NCBI RefSeq assembly: GCF_008831285.2 | Contig: NC_045145.1 | Coordinates: 12,708,802-12,772,801, forward strand | Length of the DNA stretch: 64,000 bases | Direction: 5' to 3' | Source: Nymphaea colorata | Taxonomy: Eukaryota > Streptophyta > Magnoliopsida > Nymphaeales > Nymphaeaceae | Part shown: piece by piece, positions 1 through 15,262 of the stretch | Layout of the letters: each line of letters starts with the position of its first letter | How positions within the stretch are numbered: position 1 is the first letter of the stretch | Notes under the pieces: model-generated | Seen by the model: only the letters and a program-made list of their open reading frames with translations | Told to the model about the DNA's origin: nothing | Databases searched by the model: none | Position numbers and translations under genes: made by a program

Positions 1-1186
1 CATTTCTTCCTACGACTTTCTTCTAACTCTAAAGTATAGATACGTATGGGCACTGATATCCCTACTCCATCATATGCTTACAATGTGTTGAATCATCATG
101 CCTTATCTTTTCCTTACTAGTGCCCAAGTGATTCTACTACATCTGAAGATTTTATAATGCAAATCTTTATGAGGGCATAAACTAAACTTCTGAAAATTTT
201 AACACGTAAAACTTTCATGGTCCATGCCAAGCCCACATGTTCCTCATCTCTTAGTTAGGATTAGGAGCGGAGGTAATCAAAATATAGTTTCAAAATTTTA
301 ATAGAAGGCTGAAATATAATTTTTAAAAATTTTTATATATGTTAAATTCTTTCAAAATTACATGTCTCTTTTTTTTTGTATATGTTAAAATAGAGAGCAC
401 CTTTAAATAATAGGCAATAATTAAAAATGCATGTTTACTTTTGAATAATAGACAATATTAAAAAAATTTCATATTTAACTAAAAAGGTTACGAGTTTATT
501 TGATCAGGCAACTATTTATTTGTAAAAATTTACTATTGTTGGGCTCCGTGATAAAACAACAGAAAACCATCTAGTTTGGTGAATATTGTATTGAAACTTG
601 ATAGATCAATCAATCATTCTCTACTATTTGCCCGTCCGTCTCTCTTTAATGAGGCCATTATAGAACGGTGCCATACTCTTTTCCTTCCATTTAAGATCAT
701 CTAACCAAATTGTAGTTAGTTTTTGAAATTTGATTCCACCAATCAGCTTAAAAGTTCTAAATTTATAGACTCTGGAAAAAAAAAATGTCGAATCCCATGC
801 ACGAATTAAATCCTTAACCTCATTACTTTGATAAATTCAAGATAACTTTGAAACTAATAATTCTGCATTGTGATAAAAATGAAGTTAGTTTCTGCATTGG
901 ATGTCGAGTACGTTCTTTAATTTTGAGTTCCTGAATTCAGTGTATGTCGTAGATAATCTGAGAGAATAAAAAACAGTTCTAAATCAACTTCATGAGAACT
1001 GTAGCGGAAGAAAATCCATTTCGTAGCTGTAAACAGAGAACAAAGCCATTCACGGCATCCAGGAAGCAATCTCAAAAGAGGAAGAACAAGAAAAGGAAAA
1101 AGAAAAAAGAAAAAAGCAAAGCAAAAAGAAAAGAAAAGCAAAAGATGGGAAGAAGCCAAGTGAAAGAAGAATAACGCCACGACCAA
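1..1186. other. Intergenic, AT-rich, 3' side of the DUF247 gene
   Basis: No convincing gene is visible. The stretch holds one decayed MITE-like copy (about 247-380) and an A/G-rich tract at about 1062-1150 just past the DUF247 stop codon. The short reading frames over that tract (Lys/Glu-rich on one strand, Phe/Leu-rich on the other) follow from its base composition. Confidence 0.6.
247..380 (+). mobile_element. Decayed copy of the GGGCGGAGYCA MITE-like family
   Basis: It begins with GGAGCGGAGG and continues with an A/T-rich body that aligns by eye with the better copy at 19501-19686: shared blocks TAGTTTC, AAATTTT, GAAATAT, AAAATT and ACATGT occur in the same order. The terminal repeats and target duplication are no longer clear. 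Confidence 0.4.
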
Positions 1187-2536
1187 CTAAAAACGGGACG
1201 GTGGAGGTGCAGAAAGTGACGGCGGCGGAGGAGAAGAATTGTTCTGGTTCAAGGAAACGTAGTAGCTGAGCGCAGAGTAGACGGTTTGGGCGATGGTGAG
1301 GCCGAGGAGGACGATGGCAGCAAGGAGGGAGAGGAAAGCCCAAGGGCTTCTGAAGTAGGTGTGGATGAGGTTGGCCCTCCAGACGTTGGTCTTCTGCAGG
1401 GAGTAGGCGCCGAGCGCCCTGTAGACCTCGCCGAGCTTGGAGTTGGGGTCGATGGTGACGTCCCTGCTCAGCTCGTTGAACAGCTTGGCCACGGCCTTGT
1501 CGCTGCCGAGCGCGTTCAGAATGATTCCCTTCTTCTGCAGCAGGGCGACGTCCTTATCGGTGTCGATGATTTCGTCCATGAAGGAGACGTAGGCGCTGAC
1601 CTCGATGCCGGCGCCGACGTGCAGCCGCTCGAAGGCCAGCAGGTTCAGCAGTGACGACTCGCTCGTGTCGTCCAGCATGATCCACGGCAGGCTCAGCACG
1701 CCGTGCCTGAACTCGATGTCCTTGAGGCTGTTCGTCTTGCTCTTCGTGAACCGGACTCCCGCCTCGTACAGCTCCGTCACGCTCCTCACCACCACGCTCT
1801 GCTTCTTCCCGTCGACCGACCGATGGAGCCGGACCGGCCCCTCGATCCGACCCTTCCTGTACACGTCCAGTACGTGCAGCCCCAGACCACTGCCGGGGGC
1901 CTTGGTTGCCTCAATATTCAAGGAGAAGAAATCGGCCACCAGTTTGTGCACGTACCCGTCCTCCGACTTGGGCTTCCTCGTCTCCGCCGCCACCAACCTG
2001 TCGAGCACCAGCAGCGGTATCTGGTTCTCCAGCATGAGCATGTCCCGCTTGACGTAAGGCAGCACGTAGAGCATGCCGTGCCAGCTGAAGATGGGGTCGT
2101 TGGCCGTGTAGTCGCTCGGCACCTTCTCCGCCGTTCGCAGGATCTCCAGCATGAAAAACCCATCGACCACCATCATCTTGAGGAACGCGCCGGCCGAGTC
2201 CGGCAGCGACGCCTGGTCGTCGTACTGGTTCCTGAGCTGCGGCTCCACCTGCTTCACGGAGTCGATGATGGCCTGTAAGGGGATGGATGTGCGGTGGAGG
2301 ACGTGGAGGAGGGTCCGCTGCTTGTGATCCTCCATGGGGATCAGGTGCGGCCGGCCATGGTGGTAAGGGCCGAAGGAAACCATCTGCGGGGAGTAAGCGT
2401 GCCGCTTGGAGGGTTCGATCAGGTTGGAGGGCACCATGTAGATCGACCGATTCTTCCAAGCCATGGGCTCTTGGACGGGGTCGTAGCTGTGCAGCTTCGC
2501 CGTCATCTCCAGCACCCACTGCTTGTCTTCCTCCAT
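1187..2536 (-). CDS. DUF247 family protein, single exon (449 aa)
   Basis: This is a plant DUF247 (UPF0481) protein. Diagnostic features are the N-terminal IYMVPSNL...YSPQMVSFGPYHHG block (about residues 32-61), the EDHKQR segment, a central FFMLEIL segment, the LMLENQIPLLVLDRL block and the late FMDEIIDT region. One strongly hydrophobic C-terminal helix (about residues 398-425, within SPWAFLSLLAAIVLLG) precedes a Pro/Ser-rich tail, so it is probably a C-terminally anchored membrane protein. The start is the ATG at 2534-2536, just before the conserved domain. There is no intron, which is usual for the family. Biochemical function is unknown for most members; in grasses, DUF247 genes sit at the S and Z self-incompatibility loci, but nothing here shows that role. 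Codons are clearly richer in G/C at third positions than the other genes here, which also creates long antisense frames. Confidence 0.92.
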   Translation of the reverse strand: MEEDKQWVLEMTAKLHSYDPVQEPMAWKNRSIYMVPSNLIEPSKRHAYSPQMVSFGPYHHGRPHLIPMEDHKQRTLLHVLHRTSIPLQAIIDSVKQVEPQLRNQYDDQASLPDSAGAFLKMMVVDGFFMLEILRTAEKVPSDYTANDPIFSWHGMLYVLPYVKRDMLMLENQIPLLVLDRLVAAETRKPKSEDGYVHKLVADFFSLNIEATKAPGSGLGLHVLDVYRKGRIEGPVRLHRSVDGKKQSVVVRSVTELYEAGVRFTKSKTNSLKDIEFRHGVLSLPWIMLDDTSESSLLNLLAFERLHVGAGIEVSAYVSFMDEIIDTDKDVALLQKKGIILNALGSDKAVAKLFNELSRDVTIDPNSKLGEVYRALGAYSLQKTNVWRANLIHTYFRSPWAFLSLLAAIVLLGLTIAQTVYSALSYYVSLNQNNSSPPPPSLSAPPPSRF

Positions 2537-5340
2537 CAGATCGATCGACTCTTCCTGGTCCGTCCTTGCCTCGCCGGATTTTATTCTCTCTCCGTCCCAC
2601 TGCGTTGCTGTCGCTTACTAATAAACAAGTCCGTCCGGTGCATTTCGCCGGAAGAAAGGAACAACTGGGTGGTCAAAAGAATGGCGGTCCTTGTGGGGAA
2701 GCCTTTCACTTGTGGATCTATCCCACATTGGGTGTGGGAACAAGTAAGAACAGAGATTCTGCTGGTACAATGGCAGGTGGACAAAGTGATCATCGCCTTC
2801 TCTCTCCAAGCAGCCAAAAGAAAAAGAGGATGGAGAAGAAAAGAGAAAAGTGGATCGAAAATTTTTCCAATTCTTTGTTTTTATGCAATAATTTCCAACT
2901 TATCAGCCAGAGCCAAATACGCCATAATTGATGTTTTGGAGGTCATAAAACTCCATTTAAGGGTATATGAAAAAATATTCCCTAAGAATTTCATAAAACC
3001 AGATGTTTTCGTTGTAGATTTGAAAATTTTGTCAGCTTGAGAAGTTAGATAGTCGACTTTATATCTCCATAAGATTGTGAAATACATTGTGTGTTAACTA
3101 TTAGGATTTTCAACATGCAATAGGACTCACATGTGAAGTTATTGGCAAAAAAGTCAGTAATGGATATAAGTTTCCTCAGATAGTTAATTTCTAAGATCTT
3201 TCTTACACTTTTACAATGATCATACCCATCCATCATATAATAGGGGCTGGAAAAAATTACTCCATTATTAAGTAATTTTAGTTCATTGCTGCTAGGAGCC
3301 CCCCTTTACCACATGAGGGTTTTTTTCTTTTTTTGCAAAACTTCCTACACAAGTGGAATCCACAGCTATCTTGCAAGAGAGAGAGAGAAGTGTTAATGAA
3401 GTTAGAGAATGGGGATGAGCCTGGAGAGAACCCTAACTATGAATGAGGACAGATGTCGATGCTTCCAACATCATCACTAACCTCTATGGTGCGCGTGCGC
3501 GTGGCTATCCCAGAAAGGACTATGGCTATGATTTTAAAACCTTTCGAATTCTATAGATGATGGTGGAAGACCTCTAATGATTTGAGATTGAAAATGACAA
3601 GGTGATTGGGAGGATGCTCTACATGCGGTTGTAAGAAAGTGTAGCTATTGAAATACAATGAAACAAAAATTATGGAGGGAACTTTTGAGCCCACGTTATC
3701 CTCTATGATGACTATATATTCCAGATTATCAAAACAACTCTCACGATTGAATTTGTTGGAGATGATCAATGCACAAAAGAGTATGAGAGGTTTGACTTTG
3801 CCAAAAACAGGACGTGGGTGAGAGATGAAGTATTATGTGGGAGATAATATGCAAATTGGGATCCAATACTATAAAAAAATGTAGGGATATCAACCATATG
3901 GCTTCGTAATGGTTCCAAGTTTGCCCTTAAGGAGCTTAGGGAAAAGGCCTATGGTAAAAAGACAAAAATATCCCAAAACCATTCCTAAAGAAGATAAACA
4001 ATGACCAATCAGTTGGATTACATGTTTTAACATGGGTGAAGCAACAAGACAATGAACGAAACAATAAGGGGGCATTTTGCCGCCACCCGGGTACCCTGGC
4101 TGAGCAGGGCCATGCGCTCTGGCTAGGGCGCATGACCGAGAGTGACCCTATTTTGAGCTAAAAACTGCCCCCAGAGCGGCGGTTTTGGCCTGGTTAGGGG
4201 GGCAGTAGCCCTTCGTGTTTGCAGAGCTGAGTCAAGGTCTACTAAAAAATTTGAAAAATAATTCGAAAAAATAGAATTCGCATGAAAATTTTATTAGATT
4301 TAAAAATTTTAAATTTTGATATTTGACTCCATAAGTCTCTATAAAGACCGCCTAAATCTTTTTTCTTGGGCATGAGCTAAGCCTTGGAGAGCTCCTAGAG
4401 CTTTTCCATTTGGAACTTTTAAAATATTTCCCATAGCTCTCTCTCTATTTCTCTTTTTCTTCTTTTTCTTTTTCTTCTTCTTCTTCTTCAACCTCCTAGG
4501 GTGCAAGCTTCTTCCTCAACATCAACACCTTGGAGGCTCATTCAAAAGACTCTAGGATCATTCTAAGAAGAATAATCATATTTGCAAGCATTGTCATTAG
4601 AGGTATGAAATCAATATCTCAATCTTTTTCTTTTCTTTTTTTCTCTTCTTCATCTCTCCATGACTATACAAGATAACCTTCAAATCTCCTTTCTGGAGTC
4701 AAAACCTATTCTTGAATGCATCGGGAACATGAGCAAGGTGAAATAAAATTTCATTTTAGGATCAAAATATGTTTTTTTCTTTTTTGAATGTGTTCAATGT
4801 TTTGAGATGTTGGTTATGCATAGTTGATTGATTTTTCAATTAATATGTGAATGAATGGTAAGAATGATTGTGTTGAGATTTCATTGTTGTTATGTTGACT
4901 TTTAATGTTGAGATTTGTTCAACCCGAGAAAACCCTTACAAATGAGTACATATTAAAATGTATTTTCATGACATTCTTACGTTTAGCATTTCTTTCAATC
5001 ACCCGATTAGAGATCCTAATGAGAGCTTTCTTATGTTACTAACTTTTCATTTCTTTTATGTTTGATTTTCCCTCATATCCAATGGTGGGAGAAATAAATT
5101 TCCTTGTAATAGATGAAATACTTGTTGTTTTACATGCTCATATAAGAATATTTGAATCTCATTTTCTAAAGAATTTCAAAAATAAGAACCCTCTTTAATG
5201 AGGTTTTTTTTTTTCTCTTAGCCTAGGCTCTTTCATGAGCACAAGTTCTTCTCCAACCTATAGAAAAAATAGAAGTCGAAAATGCTTCAAGTTATCTCTT
5301 GATTTTAATTTTCATATTTACATATGCGTATATATATAAA
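2537..5340. other. Intergenic; 5' side of DUF247 and repeat-like DNA
   Basis: No gene is supported. A (GA)n run lies near 3377-3390. From about 4078 to 4560 a less AT-rich stretch is followed by CTCTATAAAGACC (about 4338-4350) and pyrimidine-rich CTT repeats (4440-4490). It looks like a promoter or LTR fragment of a retroelement, but I found no matching second LTR and no coding domain. Confidence 0.4.
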
Positions 5341-5341
5341 T

Positions 5342-5402
<61 letters not shown>
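5341..5402. repeat. (CA)n-(TA)n microsatellite
   Basis: Uninterrupted CA dinucleotides (about 5342-5367) pass directly into TA dinucleotides up to about 5401. Confidence 0.95.
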
Positions 5403-5403
<1 letters not shown>

Positions 5404-5493
5404 AAGAGAAAGGGACAAATAGTATATATATATATACACCTACAAAAGTTTATAAAAGATGTTAAATAAAAAAAAGAAAGATAGAGAGAAATA

Positions 5494-5496
<3 letters not shown>

Positions 5497-5545
<49 letters not shown>
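5497..5545. repeat. (AT)n microsatellite
   Basis: About 48 bp of pure AT alternation, followed by a short imperfect ATGTATAT extension. Confidence 0.95.
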
Positions 5546-5556
<11 letters not shown>

Positions 5557-5744
5557 TTGATTTAAGATTTATTCTATATAGATTTTCATATATGTATGTA
5601 TATAACAATATATATACATATATATGTATACGTCTCCTTTCCTTTTTAAAATCTTATTTTTCTTTCTTTTCAAAATCGCTTTCCCTTCTCTTTCTCTCTA
5701 TTTCTCTCACCTTAAAACCATTTTTATCAACGATCATATGTAAT

Positions 5745-9061
<3,317 letters not shown>

Positions 9062-9204
9062 GTTCTTGACAGCTTTCGGTACCAAAGTCGATTTATCGAC
9101 CATACGTCTGCTCTACTCATACTCTTCTCGTTCTTGACAGCTTTCGGTACCAAAGTCTATTGTCGACCATACGTCTGCTCTACCCATGGCCATACTCTTC
9201 TCGA
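9062..9204. repeat. About 68-74 bp tandem duplication
   Basis: Both units start GTTCTTGACAGCTTTCGGTA (9062 and 9130) and continue through CGACCATACGTCTGCTCTAC to CATACTCTTCTC. The second unit differs by small changes and a 6-bp insertion (CCATGG region). Confidence 0.93.
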
Positions 9205-9962
9205 TCTGTGCTCCAAAAACGAAGGAAAATTAAGGTTATGCACTGTAGTTTTCATCCGCCCACTGCGAGAAATAATTGTTTCCTTGCTTGGAAAGTTGCA
9301 ACAGCGGAGCCGCTTAGCTCTGCCACATGTGAGCAACTTCCTACTCCCCAACACAACACAATGTTTCTTTCTTTATTTTCATATTAACCAAGTCTAGCTC
9401 AAGTTCCATCAAGTCAAGTCAGACTCCACTGACTTATATATTGGTTTACTTGAGCTCGACTTAATAGACTGAGTTCTGCTTCCAGCTCCACCCATTTAAG
9501 CTCTTTTACCAACTCTTCATTTAACCTGATCTCTTTCTTTAGGTTTAAGTTTAGAAATTATAAAAAAAAAAAAAAACTTGAAGAGTTTTTTTCCAGTTTA
9601 ATTGAGTCTAGTACATATAACTCCAACTTTATTCTTTTATAAGTTCAAGTTTTTAATTAAATTAATAGAGTTTGATTCATTCAAAATTATTGAATTTAAT
9701 TGAACAGAATTCGAGTAGAGTACGAGTTGTTCTAAGATGTCGATAAAAATATTTTGGTCATCAAAACTAGTTATGACCACCGCCCCCAGTGGAGTCCCCC
9801 TTTTGTCGAAAGGATAATCTTGCTAAATTTCGACCCCTAAGCACATCGATGGAAATACCGCATGGAAGATTGTAATAGATTGACCGCCAAATGAAAATTG
9901 GGAGAGAGAGAGAGAGCGGGAGTTCGAAAATCTTTATTACAAATTTGGTGCTGAGAGAGTCT

Positions 9963-9969
9963 CATATAA
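9963..9969 (+). promoter_or_regulatory. Probable TATA box of the RRM gene
   Basis: CATATAAG in CTCATATAAGGGC lies about 100 bp before the ATG at 10067, downstream of a short GA run (9903-9917). Spacing fits a plant core promoter; no transcript evidence is available. Confidence 0.5.
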
Positions 9970-10066
9970 GGGCAGCTGCGATGCACAGATAAATCTTTTC
10001 CGGCGCAGATTAAGGCAGCTCTACAGTTCCCTCCCGCCGTTCCTCCGCCACTGAGAGGCCCCTCTA

Positions 10067-13000
10067 ATGGCCGTCGAACCCCATCAGAAAACAACTCTCT
10101 ATGTAGGTATGGTACGCCTTCCCTTCCCACCAGATATCCACACGCACAAACACATCCACAAACCATATTTTGGGTTCTTCAAATTACAAGATTAGAAGCC
10201 CTCTTGCTCCCTTGATGTTGTATTTGATGTTTATGATTCACAGTTCAAGCACAAGCGGATGCAAATCCATATCATGTACGTTTTTATATTGTTGTATAGG
10301 TGCATCATGCGCGTATATTCGTGAAAATTCTGAGTTGGGTATTATTTGTTGTCCTTCAGTTATCCATATTTTCATCCATGGCTACCCTAATCGTGATTAC
10401 ATCCTTGAATTTTGCTCTTATTCATGTGGCAAGCTATCCAACCTATGAGTAGGAACAACCACGGCGGCACACATGTGCAAGTATTGGACAATTTGTTGGC
10501 TTGTGTCTTGTGAAAGCTGAACACGCTATCAAGGCATCAACATGCTAAACGAGAGTAACTTGAAGAGATTCTAATGCAAATGCTTGCACCCTTCATCATT
10601 TAAATTTTTAGATGCTATTGTGAGACTCGGCTTCTTGGTGGAATTCTTAATTTCGTATTAGCTCTGTCCTAGTTGGTCTCCATGACTGAACCTCTTGCTC
10701 TTGGCTCAACCTGTAATTTTACCACAATAAAAAATTGGGCTTCTATTTTGTTACATGTGGTTGGCATTGGCCACATAGAGTTAAGAGATATCATTGGATA
10801 CCAATTCAAAGGTCCATTCATTTGATGCATTTACAGTAAGATTACGCCTACGTTGCCATGGCTGAAAGCAAACCCGTATGTTGGCCATGTGGCGTTGTCC
10901 CCTACCTGCTTACTAGGTCCCACTTGAATTTGAAGAAAATGAAGAACCCAAATCCAATTCTCTGTTTACATTAACAGGAAACGAAACCTATCTTCAATTT
11001 ATATATACCAATGTTCAGCTACCAGAGCTTGATTGCCTTCAGTGATTGAGCTTCGGTTTACCATTTGAACAACGTTAATGATCTTCTTAATTGGTTAGCA
11101 TCTTGCAATGGCAGTGAAGCATCGAGGGTAGGAAAATTGTATAAGGTCTAAGCTGTATCCTGGAAGCATCATATTTGAGAATGATCTGCACAAGGAGTCT
11201 GATAGAAATAGCTAGGAAGTGGCGGAAAAGGGCGACTAGTGGGAGAAAGAAAATCTCACTTGGTAGTGTTTACAAGAGCAGCAGCAAAAGAAAAGCCTCT
11301 AAAGTCGAAGATAAAGGCCGTTTTGTAGTTTATGTTACAAATGGCAGAAGGTACATGATTCCCTTCACTTACTTGAAGAATAAGTTCTTCAAAATTCGTT
11401 GAGTTTACCAAAATAAGAGGTCAAATCGAGCATTGAAGACGCAAATTCACTTGTCATATATCTTTTTGTGCACCGAGACTTGCCTAATGCAGATGAAGAA
11501 TACATGATGGTCTTCTTCAACGGCATTTTGCTGCCTTGCGTATCATGTGGTGTTTCCTGAAACTCCCCGCCTTAAATATGTTCATACTTCAATATGGTTG
11601 TAAAGTTACATGCTACTTTATCGCTGCTTCCCTTTTTTCTTCTGTCATCTTTGGTAAAAAAAGGTAGGACTAGGAATAGCCAACTAACGTTCTGTTTCTT
11701 CATCACAAACAATTGAAATGAAGAAGCTGTCTTAGAGATGTGAATATTTTTTCTTATTGCGAAACATATATGTATATATGTGTATATGTGTATACTGTCA
11801 TCATGTATGGGACAGGACTGAATGCATACATGAGTGGTCCTATGGTGCATGTGCATCTAAGCAGAAATTGCCCATTTGTAGTAGTATCTAGTGTTGTAGT
11901 AGTAGCAGTATGTATATATTGGTGTCGTTTTGTATATGCATATGTGTGGTGGCATATGTAGCCTAAATGCATAAGTACATGGTGTCATAGGTGGTCTTGC
12001 AGAAGAGGTGAACGAGGCAATTCTACACGCTGCATTCATACCTTTTGGTGACATAAAGGATGTGGTGACGCCATTAGATCAGGCGACCCAGAAGCACAGG
12101 TCATTTGGGTTTGTTACTTTCCTTGAGAAGGAGGATGCAGCTGCTGCAATGGACAACATGAACAATGCTGAGCTCTATGGAAGGGTCCTCACTGTGAACT
12201 ATGCACAACCCATCAGGATTAAGGGTGGTGAACAGGGCTGGGCTTCTCAGCCTAGTAAGTTTTCCCATTTTCCTTTACTGATTCGTTGAGGTGTTTTGAT
12301 GGTCTTCCATGTTGTGATTTGTCCTGATGTCTATATAATTGAGTTTGAAAAGGCATCTTTGTTACGATGTTCTTGTTATATGAGGGTTAGGTTTCTACAT
12401 TCTTCCTGTGCTGGTTGGCTAGTTATCACAGTAGAATACATCAGTCATTGACCTCACTTAATTGGTTGGTGCTGCCATTTGCTAATTCAGTTCCCGTTGG
12501 TCCTTGGTGTTTCTATTTGATTAGATGATAGAAGGGATGATTCTTCCAATATTAAATTTTTATAATAATTGATTTAGTGAATTTATCGTTTGAAATATGT
12601 TTTCTACTTCTTGAATTTGGCTTTGGCCTTTTTTCCCTTCAAAACCATTGTTTTTTTCTGCTACTTGCTTCATATGGTTATCTTTCAACTGCAAGACATT
12701 CTATTTATTGTTTGTTTTCTTGGTTTAGTTGGATAAAAGAGAATTACGAGATTATCTCCAGTTTAATTATCTAGTAGAAGGGATGATTCTTCCAATATGA
12801 AATTTTATAATAATTGATTTAGTGAATTTATCATTTGAAATATGTTTTCTACTTCTTGAATTTGGCTTTGCTTTTTTTTTTCCTTGAAAACCATTGCTTT
12901 TGCTGCTACTTGCTTCATATGGTTATCTTCCAACTGAAAGACATTCTATTTATTGTTTGTTTTCTTGGTTTAGTTGGATAAAAGAGTCTTATGAGATTAT

Positions 13001-13951
13001 CTCCAGTTAAATTATCTAATAGAAGGGATGATTCTTCCAGTATGAAATTTTATAATAATTGATTAGTGAATTTATCATTTGAAATATGTTTTCTACTTCC
13101 TGAATTTGGCTTTGCTTTTTTTTTTTTCCTTCAAACCCATTGCTTTTTCTGCTACTTGCTTCATTTGGTTATCTTCCAACTGCAAGACATTCTATTTATT
13201 GTTTGTTTTCTTGGTTTAGTTGGATAAAAGAGTATTATGATATTATCTCCAGCTTATGTAATTCATTATATGATTGCTCATTTTTTTCATTGTGAAGTTT
13301 GTCTAATCTTTCCTTTTCAATGGTGGTGCTAGTAGCATTATGTTGTGCATATTTAGTTGCCTTTTTTATCTTTTTTTATTTGTTTGTTCTTCTATTATTC
13401 CTGATTTTCTCTCTGTTTGATCCAAGATAGTCTTCATTAGTAGTTTCTTATTTTCTTATTTTACAATTTGGTGTTCCTCCTGCAACAATAGGACTGAGCA
13501 TATGTCATATTGATCTGTTCTTTTATACAGGTTTGTGAGAAATTAAATTGCTCCCTCTTCCTTTTTTCTACTTGGAATTTCTTCCCCTGGTTCAATTGTA
13601 AACTACATGCCACTTTTGTTGACATTATTTTTGTTAGAAATCAAGATGGTTGAAAGAAATGTTATGACAGATTGTTTGTAATCAATGCAGAGGATAGTTT
13701 GATCCAAGTACTAAATTTTATGTGTGTTTGCTTTTTCAGTTTGGGCAGATGCTGATACTTGGTTCGAGCGCCAGCAAAGAGAGGAAGAGATGAAAAAGTT
13801 AGAAGCTGAAAACCATGCTGCTTTGAGAGCTGCAGAGGAAGCAAGAAGAAAAAAGCTGGCTGAGGAGCGGGAAGGTGAGAAAGAAGAACCAGAAGTGAAG
13901 AATGACCCAATGGCGATGGCAGAGGCTGAGGTTCTACAACAGAACAGCTAG
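10067..13951 (+). CDS. RRM protein similar to AtE1 / RRM part of cyclophilin E; join(10067..10106, 11991..12254, 13740..13951), 171 aa
   Basis: Three exons rebuilt by eye give 516 nt with a continuous frame and GT-AG introns (10107-11990 and 12255-13739). One RRM spans about residues 9-87, with RNP2 LYVGGL (11-16, split by intron 1 in the second codon after V) and RNP1 RSFGFVTF (50-57). It is followed by the conserved [22 protein letters not shown] linker, then a charged Glu/Lys/Ala-rich helix (about 113-152). It closely matches the RRM of animal cyclophilin E but has no peptidyl-prolyl isomerase domain, like the short plant protein known from Arabidopsis as AtE1. Likely role is RNA binding in nuclear RNA processing, inferred from family. 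The start is the ATG at 10067: it is the only ATG giving the family N terminus [14 protein letters not shown]. Confidence 0.9.
11181..11560 (+). pseudogene. Broken SAUR (small auxin-up RNA) gene inside intron 1 of the RRM gene
   Basis: From the ATG at 11181 the frame has the N terminus typical of one SAUR group ([18 protein letters not shown], then KKISL) and the family core [20 protein letters not shown], but it stops at 11400-11402 just after [10 protein letters not shown]. That is about half the usual ~140 aa. A further frame at about 11490-11560 ([14 protein letters not shown]) resembles the usual SAUR C-terminal helix, so a frameshift or deletion has split the gene. A TATA-like TATATA at about 10999 lies upstream. 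It lies in the same direction as the host gene. A short functional peptide cannot be excluded. Confidence 0.7.
12531..13258. repeat. Tandem triplication, about 245 bp unit, in intron 2 of the RRM gene
   Basis: Three consecutive units begin GAAGGGATGATTCTTCC at 12531, 12777 and 13022, giving periods of 246 and 245 bp. They share the same order of blocks (ATAATAATTGATT, TTTCTACTTC, CTGCTACTTGCTTCAT, TTGGATAAAAGAG) with a few percent differences, mostly in a poly-T stretch. Confidence 0.95.
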
Positions 13952-15262
13952 TTTGTTCGGCTTTTAGTGCTTAATAGTGTTAAGCATGTCTTGTTTGTTT
14001 AAAATGCAAGACAAGTTGCACACTTTGTATCCAAGTATTTACCATCAGAGGCCCTTTTGACTTGTTTGAGATGAAAAAATGAGCAAGATGTTAACTTCTG
14101 GAAATTAGTCTTCACTTCTTTTTCTCCTCTTTTTATGTTATTGCTTGTTTTCTATAAAATTTCTGCTAGTTTCTATTGATAGGACAGAAACATTAGAACA
14201 GCATTTAGATCTTATGTTTACTGGTTCTTCTTAGCATGTCTAAGTTGTTTTTGTTGTTGTCTAATTGAGTATCTTCAGCTATGTATGGTCAAGATGTTCA
14301 TGTAGCTCTCTTGGTACCTTTTGAGAAATAGTTTAAATTGATAATCATAGAAAATGAATGCCTGATGGTGAAATGTGAGGCATCCTCCTTTCCGTTTAGC
14401 GGTATGATCTTAGATAATCAGACCGCACTTGGTGGCTGACTGATCTTTCTTGGCTTAAACGTCACAGACTGAAAAAGGACTGACATTACAAACTTCATGA
14501 TAATGTCAGGTCTGGTTTTATCGGCTTCCATAGTTTCGTTTTGCTGCTAGTGACTTTCACTTAATTTGTTATACTATCATAGAATGTCCTTTCGTAGTTT
14601 ACCAGAGTTCCTAGTAATGTCCTTATCTATATTTCTTTATAAAACAAACTGAAATAATTCCTTCAATTTGGTGCTGAAGATTTCTGTACATCTTCTTTGC
14701 CTAGATAGTGATTCAAGCCACGCCTTCGAGGATGTCCACTAAATATTGATAGGTTTGATAGCTACAAACCTCTCCCAATGTAGAATCAACTTCTGGTTGC
14801 TATCAATATTTGCAATAGTTTATCCACAGCAGCACATGAAGTCACAGATGAAAGAAGATGGTGGTTGATCTCATTATGGAACAATTGATATAGCTTCTCT
14901 GTTGCACTTAGTAAAGCATGGAGTGCAATTGCCCAGAACATTTATTTGATGTCAAATAATGAATTCAGGCTTTCACAATTGGAAATTCTTAGCCATGCAA
15001 TAAAGCAGCTGACTAAAGAGGAAGTAGCTATCTCTGAACTTGAATGATGCAACAGGAACGGTACAGGTATATAGGAAAAAATGACCAGATTGATGGATGT
15101 GTTGATGTTGCAGGAAATAAATCCACGTGCATGAAGTTTGCTGGCTAAGTGCTATGAAATTTCAGTTAATTCTTACTATAATCATGGGAACCTGTTTTTT
15201 TCGAAAAAAACACATCTTTTGTCTCTGGTCCACGGAGCTAAACTGCTGCAGCAAGTGACAGG
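13952..15262. other. 3' flank of the RRM gene and intergenic DNA
   Basis: No recognised gene. A short coding-like piece on the + strand around 14960-15048 reads FRLSQLEILSHAIKQLTKEE and ends at a TGA. It may belong with the orphan ORF that follows, as exons of a decayed gene, but I cannot join them. Confidence 0.4.

Noticed and set aside
1286-2931. Several 120-250 residue frames on the + strand and in other frames over the DUF247 gene
   Set aside because: They overlap a clear DUF247 coding region and arise from its high GC content; none has a known motif.
4078-5240. Possible solo LTR or retroelement promoter
   Set aside because: It has a TATA-like box and polypyrimidine tract, but no target duplication, matching LTR or coding domain was found, so it is only noted in the intergenic entry.
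11175-11180. Upstream start for the SAUR-like frame
   Set aside because: The codon at 11175 is TTG; the first ATG, matching the SAUR N terminus, is at 11181.
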